Assembly (NCBI GenBank): GCA_963691655.1
Contig: OY829329.1
Coordinates: 56,681,408-56,745,407 of the forward strand
DNA: 64,000 bases
Direction: 5' to 3'
From: Toxonevra muliebris
Lineage: Eukaryota > Arthropoda > Insecta > Diptera > Pallopteridae
Below, piece after piece: positions 34,625 to 46,519 of this stretch. How positions within the stretch are numbered: the stretch's first letter is position 1; each line of letters starts with the position of its first letter. Position numbers and translations under genes: made by a program. The notes under the pieces were generated by a model. That model was given only the letters and a program-made list of their open reading frames with translations, ran no database searches and had not been told where the DNA came from.

Positions 34625-35600
34625 TTCCGTTGTTAGTACAATATTTTACAGGTGGTTGATCAATTTCAATCAGTTTTATTTTCAAATAGTTTTTTTTACA
34701 CTTTCTCAAAACCAAATTTTCCTTTCTTCCCTTGGGCTTTGGTAGTCGGTAACTCACTCAATTCCTGCCGAAATATTGCCTTTATTTACAGTATAATTAC
34801 ACTGTTTCAACTAATTGGCAAGCACCTTATGGCCTATACACACACACACACACACACACTGATCCAAACCATCGCATGCAGATACACACAGACAACACCT
34901 ATATATAAAATTCAATTAATGCCATTTTCAAATTCGAAGACATTTGCAACTTTAGCATCCAGTCAAATTCAAACCTAATCAACATAAAATTTCTTGAAAA
35001 TAAACTTCTAAGACTAAAAACAAAAAAAAAAAAAATATTAGAAAAAAAAACACCACCACCAATTAAAATTCAAACTATGTACTTACATACACACTACCTT
35101 CAGTTGCAACTGCCGCACCCTAAACTAACCACACAAACACACAAGTGCATACGAAAAAAAAAACATCTATGTGTATGTTGTTCAAAATAAGCACTTCAAG
35201 AATTCAACTTGAAATTTAATTTATTTAACAACAACAAAGGCATTGCTTTGCTGTACACGCATATAAATTCGAGGGGATCGGGTAGGACGGACTGCTGTGG
35301 GAACGAACATGTTAAAAATCAAATTCAAGTACTCCCCTCGCAATTTGAAAATTTCACGAAAATTGTACTTCCGCCATGAGCGGAAGGAAGGAAGTTCAGA
35401 GTACGAAAGATGGAAAAAAGTTTAACCAAAATTTGCATTCCTGCTAAGTATATCTAGATAGATAAATGTTGCCAAGTTTTAGGAAACATTTTCGTCAACT
35501 TCACTTTAATTGGCGTTCGTGATGAATGCGTGAATTGAGAATGTGATTTTAAAATAGGGTAACTGAATAAACTCTACACCTCTTTTAAATGAATTTCAGA
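34625..35600. other. Non-coding stretch with CA and A runs
   Basis: A (CA)n run lies at about 34838-34858 and A runs at 35023-35049 and 35154-35163. An open frame over the CA run has no family motif. Confidence 0.45.
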
Positions 35601-36790
35601 ATATTCACAGATGATCTAAAAATATTATTTTAGAAAATTTTTAAAGTACAATTTGAGAGATCTAGAAACAAAGAATCACCGGCTGGTTTTTCAAATAATT
35701 AACTGAAATATTCTGAAACTAATTTAGAATATTCTGATTTCAGAACATTTCAATTAGAAATATTTGGAACGTCTGAAACCATTTTGGTGCATTCTAAAAT
35801 CAATCTGAATTTTTTTATAGTTAATTTTGAAATCAATTTAGCATATTTTAAAGTGAATTAACTATTAAATAAAACCGATACCCCTGAAGAAGCTTAAAAA
35901 TTAAGTGAAACGTCGGGTAATAGATGAAATAAAAATCATTTATTTGCATCAAAAACCTAATCGACTAATGAAGCCTACAAGCTTTGCTTAAAACATTACT
36001 TTAAAATTTTCAAATGTAATAGTCGACAAATTAACTTATTCTGAAATCAGTTAGGAGTTTTCTAAAATCAATTTGAAATAATTTTTAAATCAAATTTGAA
36101 TATTCTCAAACCATTCTGCAATATTCTGAAATCAATTTGGAATATTCTGAAGTGAATTTGGAATATTCTGCAATCAATTTAGAATATTCTGAAATTAATT
36201 TTAAACATTTTGACATCATTTAGAAATATTCTAGAATATGGTATTCTTGGACTATTCTGAAATCTTCGTGAAATGTTCTTAAATCAATTTATGAATATAT
36301 TATTATAAAATCAATTTGGAACATTCTGAAATCAATTTGAAAAATTCTGAAATCAAAATTGAATATTCTGAAGCCATTTTGGAATATTCTGTAATCAATT
36401 TAGAAAATTCTGTAATTAATTTGGAACATTCTGTAAATGATTTGGAATATTTTGTTATTAATTTGGAACATTCTGAACTTAATTTGGAACATTCTGAAAT
36501 CAATTTGAAAAATTCTGAAATCAAATTTGAATATTTTGAAGTCATTGTTGAATATTCTGTAATCAATTTAGCAACTTCTGTAATTAATTTGGAACATTCT
36601 GTAAATGATTTGGAATATTTTGTAATTAATTTGAAACATTCTCAACTTAATTTGAAACATTCTGAAATCAATTTTGAATACATATTCTGATATATATTTG
36701 GACTGTTTTGAAATCTATTTCTGAAATAAATTTGAAATATTTTTAAAATTAAGTGAAGACATTTTGGAATATTCTTATTTATAAATTAAG
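35600..36790 (+). repeat. 21-bp minisatellite of the ATTCTGAAATCAATTTG theme
   Basis: Imperfect units of 21 bp (theme TATTCTGAAATCAATTTGGA) are densest at about 36100-36690 and scattered on both sides. Because 21 is a multiple of three, both strands stay open: on the plus strand as a 7-residue repeat of the type EYSEINL (124 codons, 36316-36690), and on the minus strand as SKLISEC. Variation between units is not biased to silent sites in any way I can see, so I regard it as non-coding. Copy D of the hammerhead motif and its flank lie within the left part. Confidence 0.85.
35879..35919 (+). ncRNA. Minimal hammerhead-like motif, copy D
   Basis: Helix I TACCC (35879-35883) pairs with GGGTA (35915-35919). 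The core CTGAAGA (35884-35890) fits the CUGANGA rule. Helix II forms CTTAA (35893-35897) with TTAAG (35901-35905), plus an A-T pair next to the core with one bulged G. GAAA (35907-35910), then C-G-T and C17 at 35914 follow. Helix III would be A-C/G-T with no loop, so a single molecule could not close it and a dimer would be needed. The CTGAAGA...GAAACGTC layout resembles Penelope-like element hammerheads. It differs from copies A-C in every helix. It may be a chance or decayed match. Confidence 0.5.
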
Positions 36791-36904
36791 TGAAGACATT
36801 TGGAATATTCTTCCATAGTGTTCGCTCATTAGTCATCGTGTATAATTCTCTTCAATATTTTTCTGATTCAAGGATTTCTAGAGCTAGTGCGTTTCTTGGG
36901 ATCA

Positions 36905-37125
36905 AATGTATCATTTGTTTTGTAAGTCCAGGTTTAGACATCCCAGTTGCAATCGCCAACGAATGAGATTTCACTACTTAGGTATGAGAATTTGTCAATA
37001 TCTTCGATGTTCTTTCATAGTTAGCGACCAATTGTATAGGTCGGTCAGCATAGACTGCATGTCTAACTTCCTGATCGAACACAGAACAGAAGCGATCTGC
37101 GTAGTCAAGGCCTTGAAAGTGTTTT
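36905..37125 (-). pseudogene. LINE reverse transcriptase scrap
   Basis: Minus-strand translation in shifting frames gives LDYAD (the catalytic box region), KLDMQSMLTDLYNW, then IEDIDKFSYLSSEIS with GDCNWDV. This is the order seen after the palm domain in RTE/CR1-type LINE proteins. There are several frameshifts. Short and degraded; the clade is uncertain. Confidence 0.5.
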
Positions 37126-37134
37126 TAATATAGA

Positions 37135-38500
37135 TTCTGATGAGATGAATCAGTTTAGAGGTTGAGCTGCGTTTAAAATCAGTTTGCTAATGCTAACGGT
37201 TTTGTTGTCATTTTAAAACAGACTCTAAATGATTTTTTCGGCCTTATTTTACCAAATCGTATGTGAATTCTCCCCTGATTTCAGCTTCTGTTTTCTTGCT
37301 TTCAATTTATGCGTTTTGCGGTATTTTTGTAATGAGATTTACAACAATAAAATTCAAAAGTTTATGAATTCTAAGCTTCGAGCTATGTATACTACAATAA
37401 TAAATACACACACATAGATATATATGTATGTATGTATGCAAATGTATATGTGTTGGCCTTACTTTGCTGCCAGCAATTTGAAGTTGCAGCAGCAACAGCA
37501 ACAACCACCAACAAAAGTAGTCAACAATAAAAAAAAAAATTAAATTATGTGGGGAGTACTTAACTTTTACTACTCTGCTCTGCGATGCGCTGCTCGAAAT
37601 TCTTGAAGCAATACGAAAAATTTCTTCGGCATAATATTTTTACCTACGAATATTTAAGATGAATATGCATATTTTAGTTAAGAATTGTGAATTATTATTA
37701 TTATTTCTGTTCAGCATTTTTTTTTTTTTTTTTGGAGAGAAAATACTAATAATATTTTGTGTGTAGTTTTAAGTGAATTTCTGTATTTGAATGATGCAAA
37801 TGATGGAGTGGTTGGTATTTTGCTACTGCTTTTGCTTCATATTTTATTTATTATGCTATTATCATTATGCTTTTATAGTCAATTAAGGCAAATTTTATTG
37901 CAATATATAAATTTCTGTGTTTTCGTTTTATTTCTTCTATTAAATGAGCCTAAGTAAAATATTTTTAAAGTCTAAATGAGCTTCCTTTTTTTTTCATGAA
38001 CAGCTTCATTTTGAGAATTTATATATTTTTATACAGAGCATAGAAATATTTCTTTCGATTTCAGTTGGTATGTGTTTATTATGCTGATTAAAAATTAGAG
38101 ATGATATAAAAACCAAAAATGCAATTTAAAAATCAAATATTACAGGTTCGTATAATATTAGTATTTTAAATGATCTTGCTGTTCTGGATTATGTTAGGGT
38201 TCCGTATAATATTAATGCTCTGTATAAAAATTTAAAACGTGCTTCAGTGGATCCCTTTAATATTTTCGAGTAGGTTAATTGACTATGTATCTGCAAGTTA
38301 GAAAATAAAGCTTTAACATTTTTTCATAGAGTTTTTATTGATTCAAAAAGGAAAGATTGAAACCTCTCTAGTCTGCCTGATTCACTAGGTTTTGTTATAG
38401 ATGGCATGCGCGGATTTTGTCAGCCACATTGTTTTGAGTACAAAGCTAACTTAAAGCCATTGCCGTTGTGTAAGTTTTTCCGAATTTTATAATCAACGTA
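37135..38500. other. Non-coding stretch
   Basis: No recognised gene. A T run (about 37718-37734), TATGTATG runs and a direct repeat of TTCCGTATAATATTA (38142-38160 and 38199-38215, imperfect) are present. Confidence 0.4.
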
Positions 38501-38513
38501 AGTGGTAAAAACA

Positions 38514-40182
38514 GGGTAACGGAGTGGACAAAAAATCGCACTGCATTATAACCTAGGCAAGTTTAGAATTTCGAATGTGTGTAATCTTGATGAAGATTTG
38601 GGTTTTTTCATACATCGAATGGAACACTTTTGCTGCTTGACACAGTAAGGTTGCACTTGATGGTGATTTGGACGAAAGTGAGGTCCGAAAATCTTAATGT
38701 CCACGCAGCGTTGAAAAGCTGCCACAAAACAAACATTATTTTTGTTGAGGAGATAGAAATCTTTTTAGGATTTGCGGTTTGAAAAATGTATGAAAGTCGA
38801 GTGCGTTCACGAGGGTAGGAAAATCGGCTTCGCACCATTTTATTCTTTTCGGAAATTACACAAATACTAAATTTTTGCGTCTGAAGCTTCAAATTCGAAG
38901 AAACACAGAACTCAGGCTGTATCTTCAAATCAGCAAGACTTAGGCGGTTCTGTGACTTGCGATAAGAGAAGTGAAAATGTGTTTATAGAAGAAGAGGTTT
39001 TGAGGGGTGCGAACGACTCGGAGTATGCGCGTAGCTTGAAAATCCTCACACGATCTCAATAACGCGCCTTCTACTAGGCATTTCCATCTGACTTTGTTTT
39101 GTGCAGTCATTTTCACGTTTTGCCATGTTGTGTTTTTATTTTTTAATTCTAGATGTATTGAACGTCTCCAAGTGTTTTTTGGTCGCTGATGTTGTTAATT
39201 CGCATGGCTTTGGTCTTCTTGATGTTTATCTCGAGGCCGACGTTGCGTGATGCTCTGATTAGATGATCAGTATTTGCTCGCATATCGCTGACCTTGTGCG
39301 AGAACAGATATATATCGTCTGCAAAATCCAAATCCTCGAGTTGATATGTGGGACTCCATGTTATGCCCCTCCTTTGAGTGCATACGGTTGCCATAACTTC
39401 GTCAAGCAATATTGGAAAGGAAAGGGGTGAAAGTGAGCATCCTTGTTTGACTCCTGCGTTAGTGATGAATGGCTCGCTAATAGTATTCCCATAGTCGTTC
39501 GATATTGTTGAGTTATTATTCATATCACTTTCATTTTAATTTTTTAGTTTCAAACTTAATTTTCATAAATTACTGTACGCTCAATGCAATTAGCAAAATT
39601 TCGTACGTAACTGAGTCATATTGAATTTTTCCCTTTAGTTTAAATACCTGTTCATTGGGGATGTATGCATTAAAGATGCAGTTGGATGTGTACCAAAGTG
39701 GTATACTTCATATGAATTTACTTTGCTTTAAATAAATATCTATTAATTTTACTTACTTATGTAATTACTTAGAAACATTTACAATTTTCAGATATTAAAC
39801 ATTTGCTGAGCCAATTCTCCATATAACATAAAAATGTAACAGAGCGATCGTACTTGTCTCCTCCGTTACTATTGGCTGCCTCTCCGTTACTTTTCCCATG
39901 TTTTTTCTCTCATTATGTAATTATTGTTCAACGAAACCATTAGGATTTTCGTAAGTTACAAAGGTCCATGAATCGTCAAAAAAAAATTCGACTCTACAGC
40001 TCGCTGGCGTTCGCAGAATCCGAAACTTGAAATTGAAAACAAAGATTTCCCATATCGTACGCGTCCCTTCCGTTACCCATTTTGTTGATGTATAACTTAG
40101 ACGAACTCATTATTTTTTTTAAGTAAACTTTGGTGGTAAGAGATCAATGTCATTATAAGAGCCCCCTTTTCCTCTCCGTTAC
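38514..40182. repeat. Scattered GTAACGGA motifs
   Basis: GGGTAACGGAG occurs at 38514-38524. CTCCGTTAC or TTCCGTTAC occurs at 39861-39869, 39882-39890, 40068-40076 and 40174-40182. The single forward copy faces four inverted copies, which could mark subterminal repeats of a decayed element containing the reverse-transcriptase scrap. No termini or target duplication were identified. Confidence 0.3.
39149..39535 (-). pseudogene. LINE reverse transcriptase palm fragment
   Basis: The minus-strand frame reads ITNAGVKQGCSLSPLSF (box B), LEDLDFADDIYLFSHKVSDM (catalytic FADD, intact) and GLEINIKKTKAMRIN. These are consecutive palm blocks of a non-LTR reverse transcriptase of RTE/CR1-like style. It has no upstream fingers or downstream thumb, and it opens and ends abruptly. 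A related scrap lies at 36905-37125. Inactive because of truncation at both ends. Confidence 0.85.
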
Positions 40183-40491
40183 CTTGGAATGACCGTACTA
40201 TATAATGTTCGAGTCTGAAGGGAAATGACCAAATATCTACAAATTTTATATATTCTTAAGATTTTTGACTATTTCAAGAATAGAAGATTTCAGCTCCTCT
40301 GGATCCACATAGGCACATAGGTAGCAAATATGTACAATTTGAAATCAATGTATATTTATGTAATTAAATGCAACCATGGCATACTTTTCCTACTATGCAA
40401 CACTAGTAGTTTTAAAATACAACGTTAGCAACACTCTTTTTACCGTTACTTTTTCACTATGAAGCTTTTTACGAATTCCTAATAAAACTTA

Positions 40492-41905
40492 TCGTGCAGC
40501 AAATTAAGGACAGTGCAAAATTTCTCTTTATTTTAAAATTCAAGCCAACTTAAAAAGTGTTTTTTCTTTAATTGTGGTGAAATATTACTTCTAAAACTAG
40601 TTGATTTAGTTTACAATGGGTAAAAACAAGTCTTGCGACCCCAGCACTCGAAAAATTATAGTGCAGATGCACCAGGATGGAAACTCGTGCCGACAAATCG
40701 CAGCAGCTCTAAAAGTTTCCAAAACCATGGTTAATAACGCGGTAATGTATTTCAAGAAACATTCGACTACAGAAAAGGTGCCCCGCAAACAAAGAAGCCG
40801 AATCACAACAATTCGAGAAGATGAGTTAATGGTAAGGGAGTCTAAAAAACATCCGGATAAATCAGCAAACGAGATCCGGTCGGCTGTATTTGTTGGAAGA
40901 GAGGTAATACCATCTGTAGACACCGTCAAACGACGCTTACGCGAAGCTGGACTTTTTGGAAGAGTTTCGCGGAAGAAGCCATTATTGTCTGAATGAAATC
41001 GTAAGAGAAGACTTGAATTTGCGAAAAGGTACCGCCATTGGACTGCCGACGAATGGAAAAAAGTACTATTTTCAGATGAAACAAAAATAAATAGAGTCTT
41101 CCCCGATGGAAAAAGATATGTTCGCCGCCCAAGATGTCAAGAATTTAATCCGAAGTACACTCAAGCCACATTGAAGCATGGAGGAGGAAGTATTATGCTC
41201 TGGGGCGCTATGTCATGGCATGGAGTTGGTCCGCTACATAAAATTAACGGTCTCATGGACAGATTCCAGTATAGAGACATACTAAACGACATAATGCTGC
41301 CTTATTCGGATGAAAATATGCCCGTGACTTGGATCTTTCAACAGAACAATGATCCTAAGCACACTGCTCGAATAGTGAAGGAATGGTTTAGCGCAAATTT
41401 GCTGACTGTTAGACTGGCCATCGTGCAGTCCTGATCCGATTGAGAACTTGTGGCAGACCGTTAAAAAAAGCAAGTCAGTTTGTTAGAAGTGACCAATTTT
41501 GCCGATCTGTACGCCGAAACCAAAAAAGCTTGGGAAGCCTTGCCAAATAAAATTTGTGCAAATTTAGTGGCATCCATGCCCCGTAGATGTCAAGCAGTCA
41601 TTGAAAACAAAGGTTTTGCGACAAAATATTAACTTATAATACAATAAAAATTGTTTTTTTTTTTTTCAAATATATTGATGTGTCCTTAATTATATGCACG
41701 ACTTGTTTCCGTTAAATGTCTTAAATTCTATCACAACTTGTTAAAAATGTATTTACTAGATGCAGAAAGAAATTTATTTTGAAAGATTATCATTTATTCT
41801 ACTAAACTTTGTAAAAATTTCAATGCCATTCGCAACTAAATCGAAAATTCCTCATAAAATTGGAGTACCAATAGAGTGTCCCTAATTAGTTGCACGCAGC
41901 TGTAT
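40492..41905 (+). mobile_element. Tc1-like DD34E element with repeated terminal motif
   Basis: The left end reads TCGTGCAGCAAATTAAGGAC (from 40492). Its inverse TGTCCTTAATTATATGCACG lies at 41681-41700. A second inverse copy, TGTCCCTAATTAGTTGCACG, lies further out at 41878-41897 and continues CAGCTGTA. The doubled motif on the right resembles the repeated binding sites inside long termini of some Tc1 elements. The matching outer left site was not found, so the left end is eroded or lost. Borders are approximate. Confidence 0.7.
40616..41632 (+). pseudogene. Tc1-like DD34E transposase, degraded
   Basis: It starts at MGKNKSCDPSTRK (40616). A helix-turn-helix is seen in CRQIAAALKVSKTMVNNAV, and a second DNA-binding segment in SVDTVKRRLREAG. 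Catalytic blocks are VLFSDETKI (first Asp) and TWIFQQNNDPKHT, where the second Asp is replaced by Asn. The end block DWPSCSPD-PIENLW is readable only after a frameshift near 41412 and lacks the Leu-Asn that usually sits between Asp-Pro and Pro-Ile. Other lesions are TGA near 40994 and another shift at the A run near 41462. It ends MPRRCQAVIENKGFATKY at 41632. Confidence 0.88.
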
Positions 41906-41909
41906 ATAT

Positions 41910-44490
41910 AGGTTTTGAGTTTAGAGGGAAAAGACTGCATACATGTCTACAAATTATAGAATGAATCGTTTTGTATAGGGTCTCGACTGCTCCAGTAAAG
42001 CAGTCCCTTTAGATCTTGCATTGATTTTTACAGGATTTGAGTCTGGAGAGATACTTTCTTTAAAGTTGGGACTATTTTAGCAATGGAGAATATAGCGCCT
42101 CTAGCTCCTTTCTATTGAATTATATATTCTGGGGGGAAATAGTGTACTATTTCCCCCCAAAAATTATGTAATAAATCTTGGAAGAATTTTAAGACTTAAC
42201 ATTCCGATGAAAGAGTTTATGATTCGAACTCTAATGAGTTGAACCAGATTCTTAATTTTTTTTTAAAATTTTTATTGTGAAATAAATTCTGACGGGATAA
42301 GGTTTAAAATCTTAACTCAATTCCACTCTGAAAAGTATTACACTTAAAGATATTAGTATTTATCTTTAATGATGCTATCGCGGATTGAAAATTATATTAA
42401 TGATAATTTTGTGCTAGAAAAGTATTGTCATGATACACTTGAAAGCGTTCCCCAATAGCTATATGACCACTAAAGAACAAAAACGCAACCAAAAGGAAAA
42501 ATAAACATAAAATTAATTTCTATATTTTGGTTAAAACTTTAAATTGCCTAAATTATGGGTTTTTATCTTGCTACCCAACCGAAAATATATAAAAGACAAG
42601 AACCAGGGAAATATCACCACCACCAACTGTGTGAGCGCATTAACTTTAATGATATCAAGAATGAAAAGGATGCGCGAATAGCAAGAGAAAGGGCTTGGAT
42701 AAAAAAGCATAAAAGGCTTCATATGCAGGCGGCAGCACAGAGCAGTCATCAGGCAAGTAAGCACTATGGGCAGGAATGGCCACCCTGATTATTTGGAATG
42801 GCATTTGCATGGCACACACACATACACATACATGCAGAAATAAATACTTTACATATACTAGTTCGGTATTGTCAAGGGGACACACAGGGGCCAACAAACA
42901 ATATTGGACATTGTTGTTATTACTGTTGTAGTTGTTGTTGCTGTTGAATGTTGATGATGAAAATACATACATACTACATGCTAGGAGAAAAACTATGACA
43001 ACAATGCAAAGGGAGAAAATTGCCGCCGGTTGTCAGGACAACGCAGAAGAGAAGCGCAATGTGCGTTGCTCTCCATGCATACATGCGAAAACGAACACAA
43101 AGAAGCAAGAAGTTTACGCTTTGCAGCCCTCCAGCACAACCTAGCCAAACCAAGCCAGCCAGGATACGGATGCAAATACAGAGATATGCAAATTAGATAC
43201 AAATAAAAAATTCCACAAAATCCTTTTTTTTTTTTATACATACACAAGCGCATATACACGCGTTGTACACAAGTAGAAAAGAAGAGCAGGAATGAGCGAT
43301 GTGCATTGAGCAGTGATGGTGATGGGTGATTGTGATTCTGATTGTGATGGCATACATACACACACACATGTACTACCCATATATATATGCATAGGTAGGT
43401 AGGTAAACGGTAGAGAATCCAACAAAAATAGAGGGTTTTATTTTAATTCGAAAGGGTGCGCACATCATCGTACCGCTTGACGCGTCGCGGTTCCAAGCAG
43501 CGCTGCGTTGCGTCGCATTGCTATTTGATATGCACAGCACCCATAAATAATGTTCAGCATTTAATTTCGTTTTCGTTCTTTCTGCTTTTTTTTTTTTTTT
43601 TGCTGCTTCTCTTTTATTTTTTTGGCTTTTTGTTGAATTTGAATTTTTAGTTAAAATGAACGAGTACAAAGAAGAAAAATGAAATAAATAAATAAAATAC
43701 TAAATGAAAATAAAAAAGTCAAGAATATTTGATATGTAACAAATTTATTGCCATGACAAATTTTTGCATATATTTGATTTCAATTTTATTTTATTTGTTT
43801 TTTTTTATATGAATTTATTGGAAAAAATATTTCATAAAGCTTGCAAAAGTTAAAAAATATTTATGTAAATTTATTTTTGTTGTTGCAGCTACCTACATAA
43901 GTTAATTATTTTCGGGAAAGAATGTAATTTAAGAACTGTATGTGGCTAAAGTTTATTTATTTGGCCTTTTTTGTTAATAAAAAGTTTAAATAAAATATTG
44001 TGACAGCTGAAGCTGTACTACATTAAGTTTAATTCATTACATGCAGTGTTGCATCCATACATTAAGTTTTTTTCTCAGATTGAGAGTGATTAACGTTTCG
44101 CAAAGGGTAGAAGGCTTTGCCTCGGAAATACACTCCTGTGTTCTTCTAAGATTTGCTTAAGCAAATGTTCCACAAAAGATCAAATACAAGTACGGTCTCA
44201 GTGCATTACATCCTATTGAATAAAAATAATGTTTCCTAATCTATGGTATGCCTTTGAAAGGTTCAGATTTTACTAAATTAAGAGAAAGAATTAATCTTTG
44301 AATATGTTTTGGAATGCAAGCACAAGTATCAGAAAAACTAACCAACTGACTAGTCGATTTTCTCTAATGGTGGAACTGAAGTATGTTTTCAATCGTTTAA
44401 TGGGTACGTTGTGGGTATAATATGTAGCTATAGCCATACTCATCAACTGTCTACAGCAAAGACAACAAAAATGAGAATTGCAAAAAAAAT
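41910..44490. other. Non-coding stretch with short hairpin and simple repeats
   Basis: No recognised gene. It contains the perfect hairpin at 42131-42158, TTG runs (42911-42945), CA runs (42812-42835, 43353-43370) and a T run (about 43587-43602). Small frames overlap each other on opposite strands without motifs. Confidence 0.45.
42131..42158. repeat. Perfect G6/C6 hairpin
   Basis: Arms of 13 bases (GGGGGGAAATAGT at 42131-42143 and its exact complement at 42146-42158) around the dinucleotide GT. Its role is unknown. Confidence 0.85.
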
Positions 44491-44494
44491 GTTA

Positions 44495-45795
44495 CGGGAT
44501 GTATGAATGTTTAACCTCGTATTTTTTTTCGTGATTTGGACATTTATTGTGAAAAATTGATTATAAATTTATTCTTTAAAGTATTGTCCATCGTTAGCCA
44601 CAACCTTTTCCCATCTTTCTGGTAGCATACGGATTCCGCATCGAAAGAACTCCTCATCTTTTGAGGCTATCCACGAATCGACCCATTTTTTGAGTTCTTC
44701 GAAAGAACGGAAGTGCTGTTCAGCCAGGCCATGTGGCATCGATCGGAACAAGTGGTAATCAGAAGGAGCAATGTCTGGAGAATACAGCGGGTGGGGTAGC
44801 ACTTCCCATTTCAGCGTTTCCAAGTATGTTTTTACTTGCCTTGCAACATGCATTTATTCTTCAGGCCGAGCATTGTCGTGCTAAAGAATAACTTCGTCAT
44901 GACTATTCTCATATTCTGGCCTCTTATTCTTTAATGCTCGGCTCAAACGCATCATTTGTAGTCGGTAGCGGTCGCTAGTGATCGTTTCATTCGGTTTCAA
45001 CAGCTCATAATACACGACACCTTTCATATCCCACCAAATACACAGCATGAGCTTGAATCCATGGGTGTTCGGCTTTGACATTGATGTTGATGCATGTGCG
45101 TGCGGTCCCCATGATTTTTTACGCTTTGGGTTAACGTAACGTATCCACTTTTCATCGTCAGTCACAATACGATGCAGAAAAACCTTTCTTTTCTGTCGTT
45201 CAATCAGCAGTTCACATGTAAAAAATCGTCGTTCGACGTCTCTCGGCTTCAATTCGTACGGCACCCAATTTCCTTGCTTTTGAATCATTCCCAATGCTTT
45301 TAATCGTTTAGAAATGGTTGATTGATCAACTCCTAAAGATTCTCTAAGTTCTTGTTGCGTTTGCTATGAATCTTCTTCGAGTAGTGCCTTCAATTCTTCA
45401 TCTTCGAACTTTTTCGGGCCGCCTGAACGTTCCCTGTCTTCAACATTAAAATCACCACTTTTGAAACGGGCATACCACACCTGACACATTCTAACGTCTA
45501 TAGCACAGTCAGGATAAGCTTCAGTGAGTAAACGATGTGCTTCAGTTGCGTTTTTCTTTAAATGGAAGAAGCAAATTAAAACTTCCCGCAAATGTTGTTT
45601 TGTTGGCACGAAATTCGACATTTTCAACTATAGTAAAACACTTTTGTAAAATTATGAAAATTATTTGACCGATCAATTATTATAGTATTTTTGGCGCTCT
45701 TCGAGATAGAATAGCTGTCAATGTCAAAAAAAATGGCGCGTATGATAGATATGAAGTTAGTCACAATTACGAGTTTATACATTCATACTCCCAAT
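44495..45795 (-). mobile_element. mariner element (mauritiana-type), copy 1
   Basis: 1301 bp flanked by TA (44493-44494 and 45796-45797). The right terminus, inverted, is TTGGGAGTATGAATGTATAA, followed by ACTCGTAATT. The left is a diverged form (CGGGATGTATGAATG, then CCTCGTA). Copy 2 at 56368-57589 has the same ends. Length and TA duplication fit mariner. Confidence 0.9.
44569..45627 (-). pseudogene. mariner transposase, one frame with three stops
   Basis: It starts MSNFVPTKQHLREVLICF (45627) and stays in one frame to YFKE (44569), about 350 codons, the usual mariner length. The N-terminal WYARFKSGDF and DQSTISKRLKALGMI lie in the DNA-binding region. Linker motif WVPYEL is present. DD34D catalytic blocks are IVTDDEKWI, HDNARP and YSPDIAPSDYHLF. 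Stops are at 45364-45366 (where copy 2 has Cys), just before HDNARP (TAG, 44881-44883), and within a 12-bp insertion after NARP. Wording throughout resembles the mauritiana subfamily (Mos1 relatives). Confidence 0.9.
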
Positions 45796-45929
45796 ATTTA
45801 GTTAGATACGTACATATAGCGAAATGTAACAAAACACATCCAATATTTTTATAATGGTTCGGAGTAGACTAGCAAGACTAGAGACAAACCCGGAAACCTT
45901 ACAAAAGATGAGTTTAAAATTTAAATCGA

Positions 45930-46515
45930 ATACCAGTACAAAAATCAAATCAAAATTTGAACCAAATTTCAGACCAAATTTTGCACAAAAAGCAGATTAA
46001 TACTAAGACCTGAAGTCGAATAAGTAAAACTAAAAGCCAACTGAAACGTAGACCAACATTCAGACAAAAACTCAAAATAAAACTTAGACCCAAATTCAAA
46101 CCAAAACTCAGAAAAAGCAAACAAAAATTCAGACAAACAGCAGATAAAAGCTAGACCAAAATTCCGATCACAATTCAAACTAAAACTCAGACTGAAACTG
46201 AAACCAAAACTCTGTTCAGGAAGAGACCCAAATCAAAAATAAACCGATATTTGAACTAAAACTAAGACCAAAAATAGGGCCAAAACTCTGACTTTAAGAC
46301 TAAAAAATTCAGACCGAAGTCCAGATGAAAATTCAGAGTAAAGTTCAAACCGACATTAAGTTTAAAAGTTAAATTGAAATTTGATCAAAACTCTGATCAA
46401 GAGCAGATCAAAATTTGGACCAAAAACCAGTCCAATATTCAGATCATAATTCAGAGCAACAAGCAGATTGAAATTGAGACCAAGAATGAGTTTAGAACTC
46501 AGGCCAAAAGTATAA
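45930..46515 (+). repeat. Degenerate GACCAAAATTCA tandem repeat, locus 3
   Basis: About 590 bp of irregular units of the AGACCAAAATTCAGA theme, in the same orientation as locus 1. Confidence 0.75.
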
Positions 46516-46519
46516 TAAT

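Noticed and set aside
36316..36690. Open frame of 124 codons with heptad-like EYSEINL repeats
   Set aside because: Explained by a 21-bp minisatellite that leaves both strands open.
42555..42788. Possible exon with charged residues (77 codons)
   Set aside because: No family similarity recognised; an overlapping minus-strand frame of the same length makes it uninformative.
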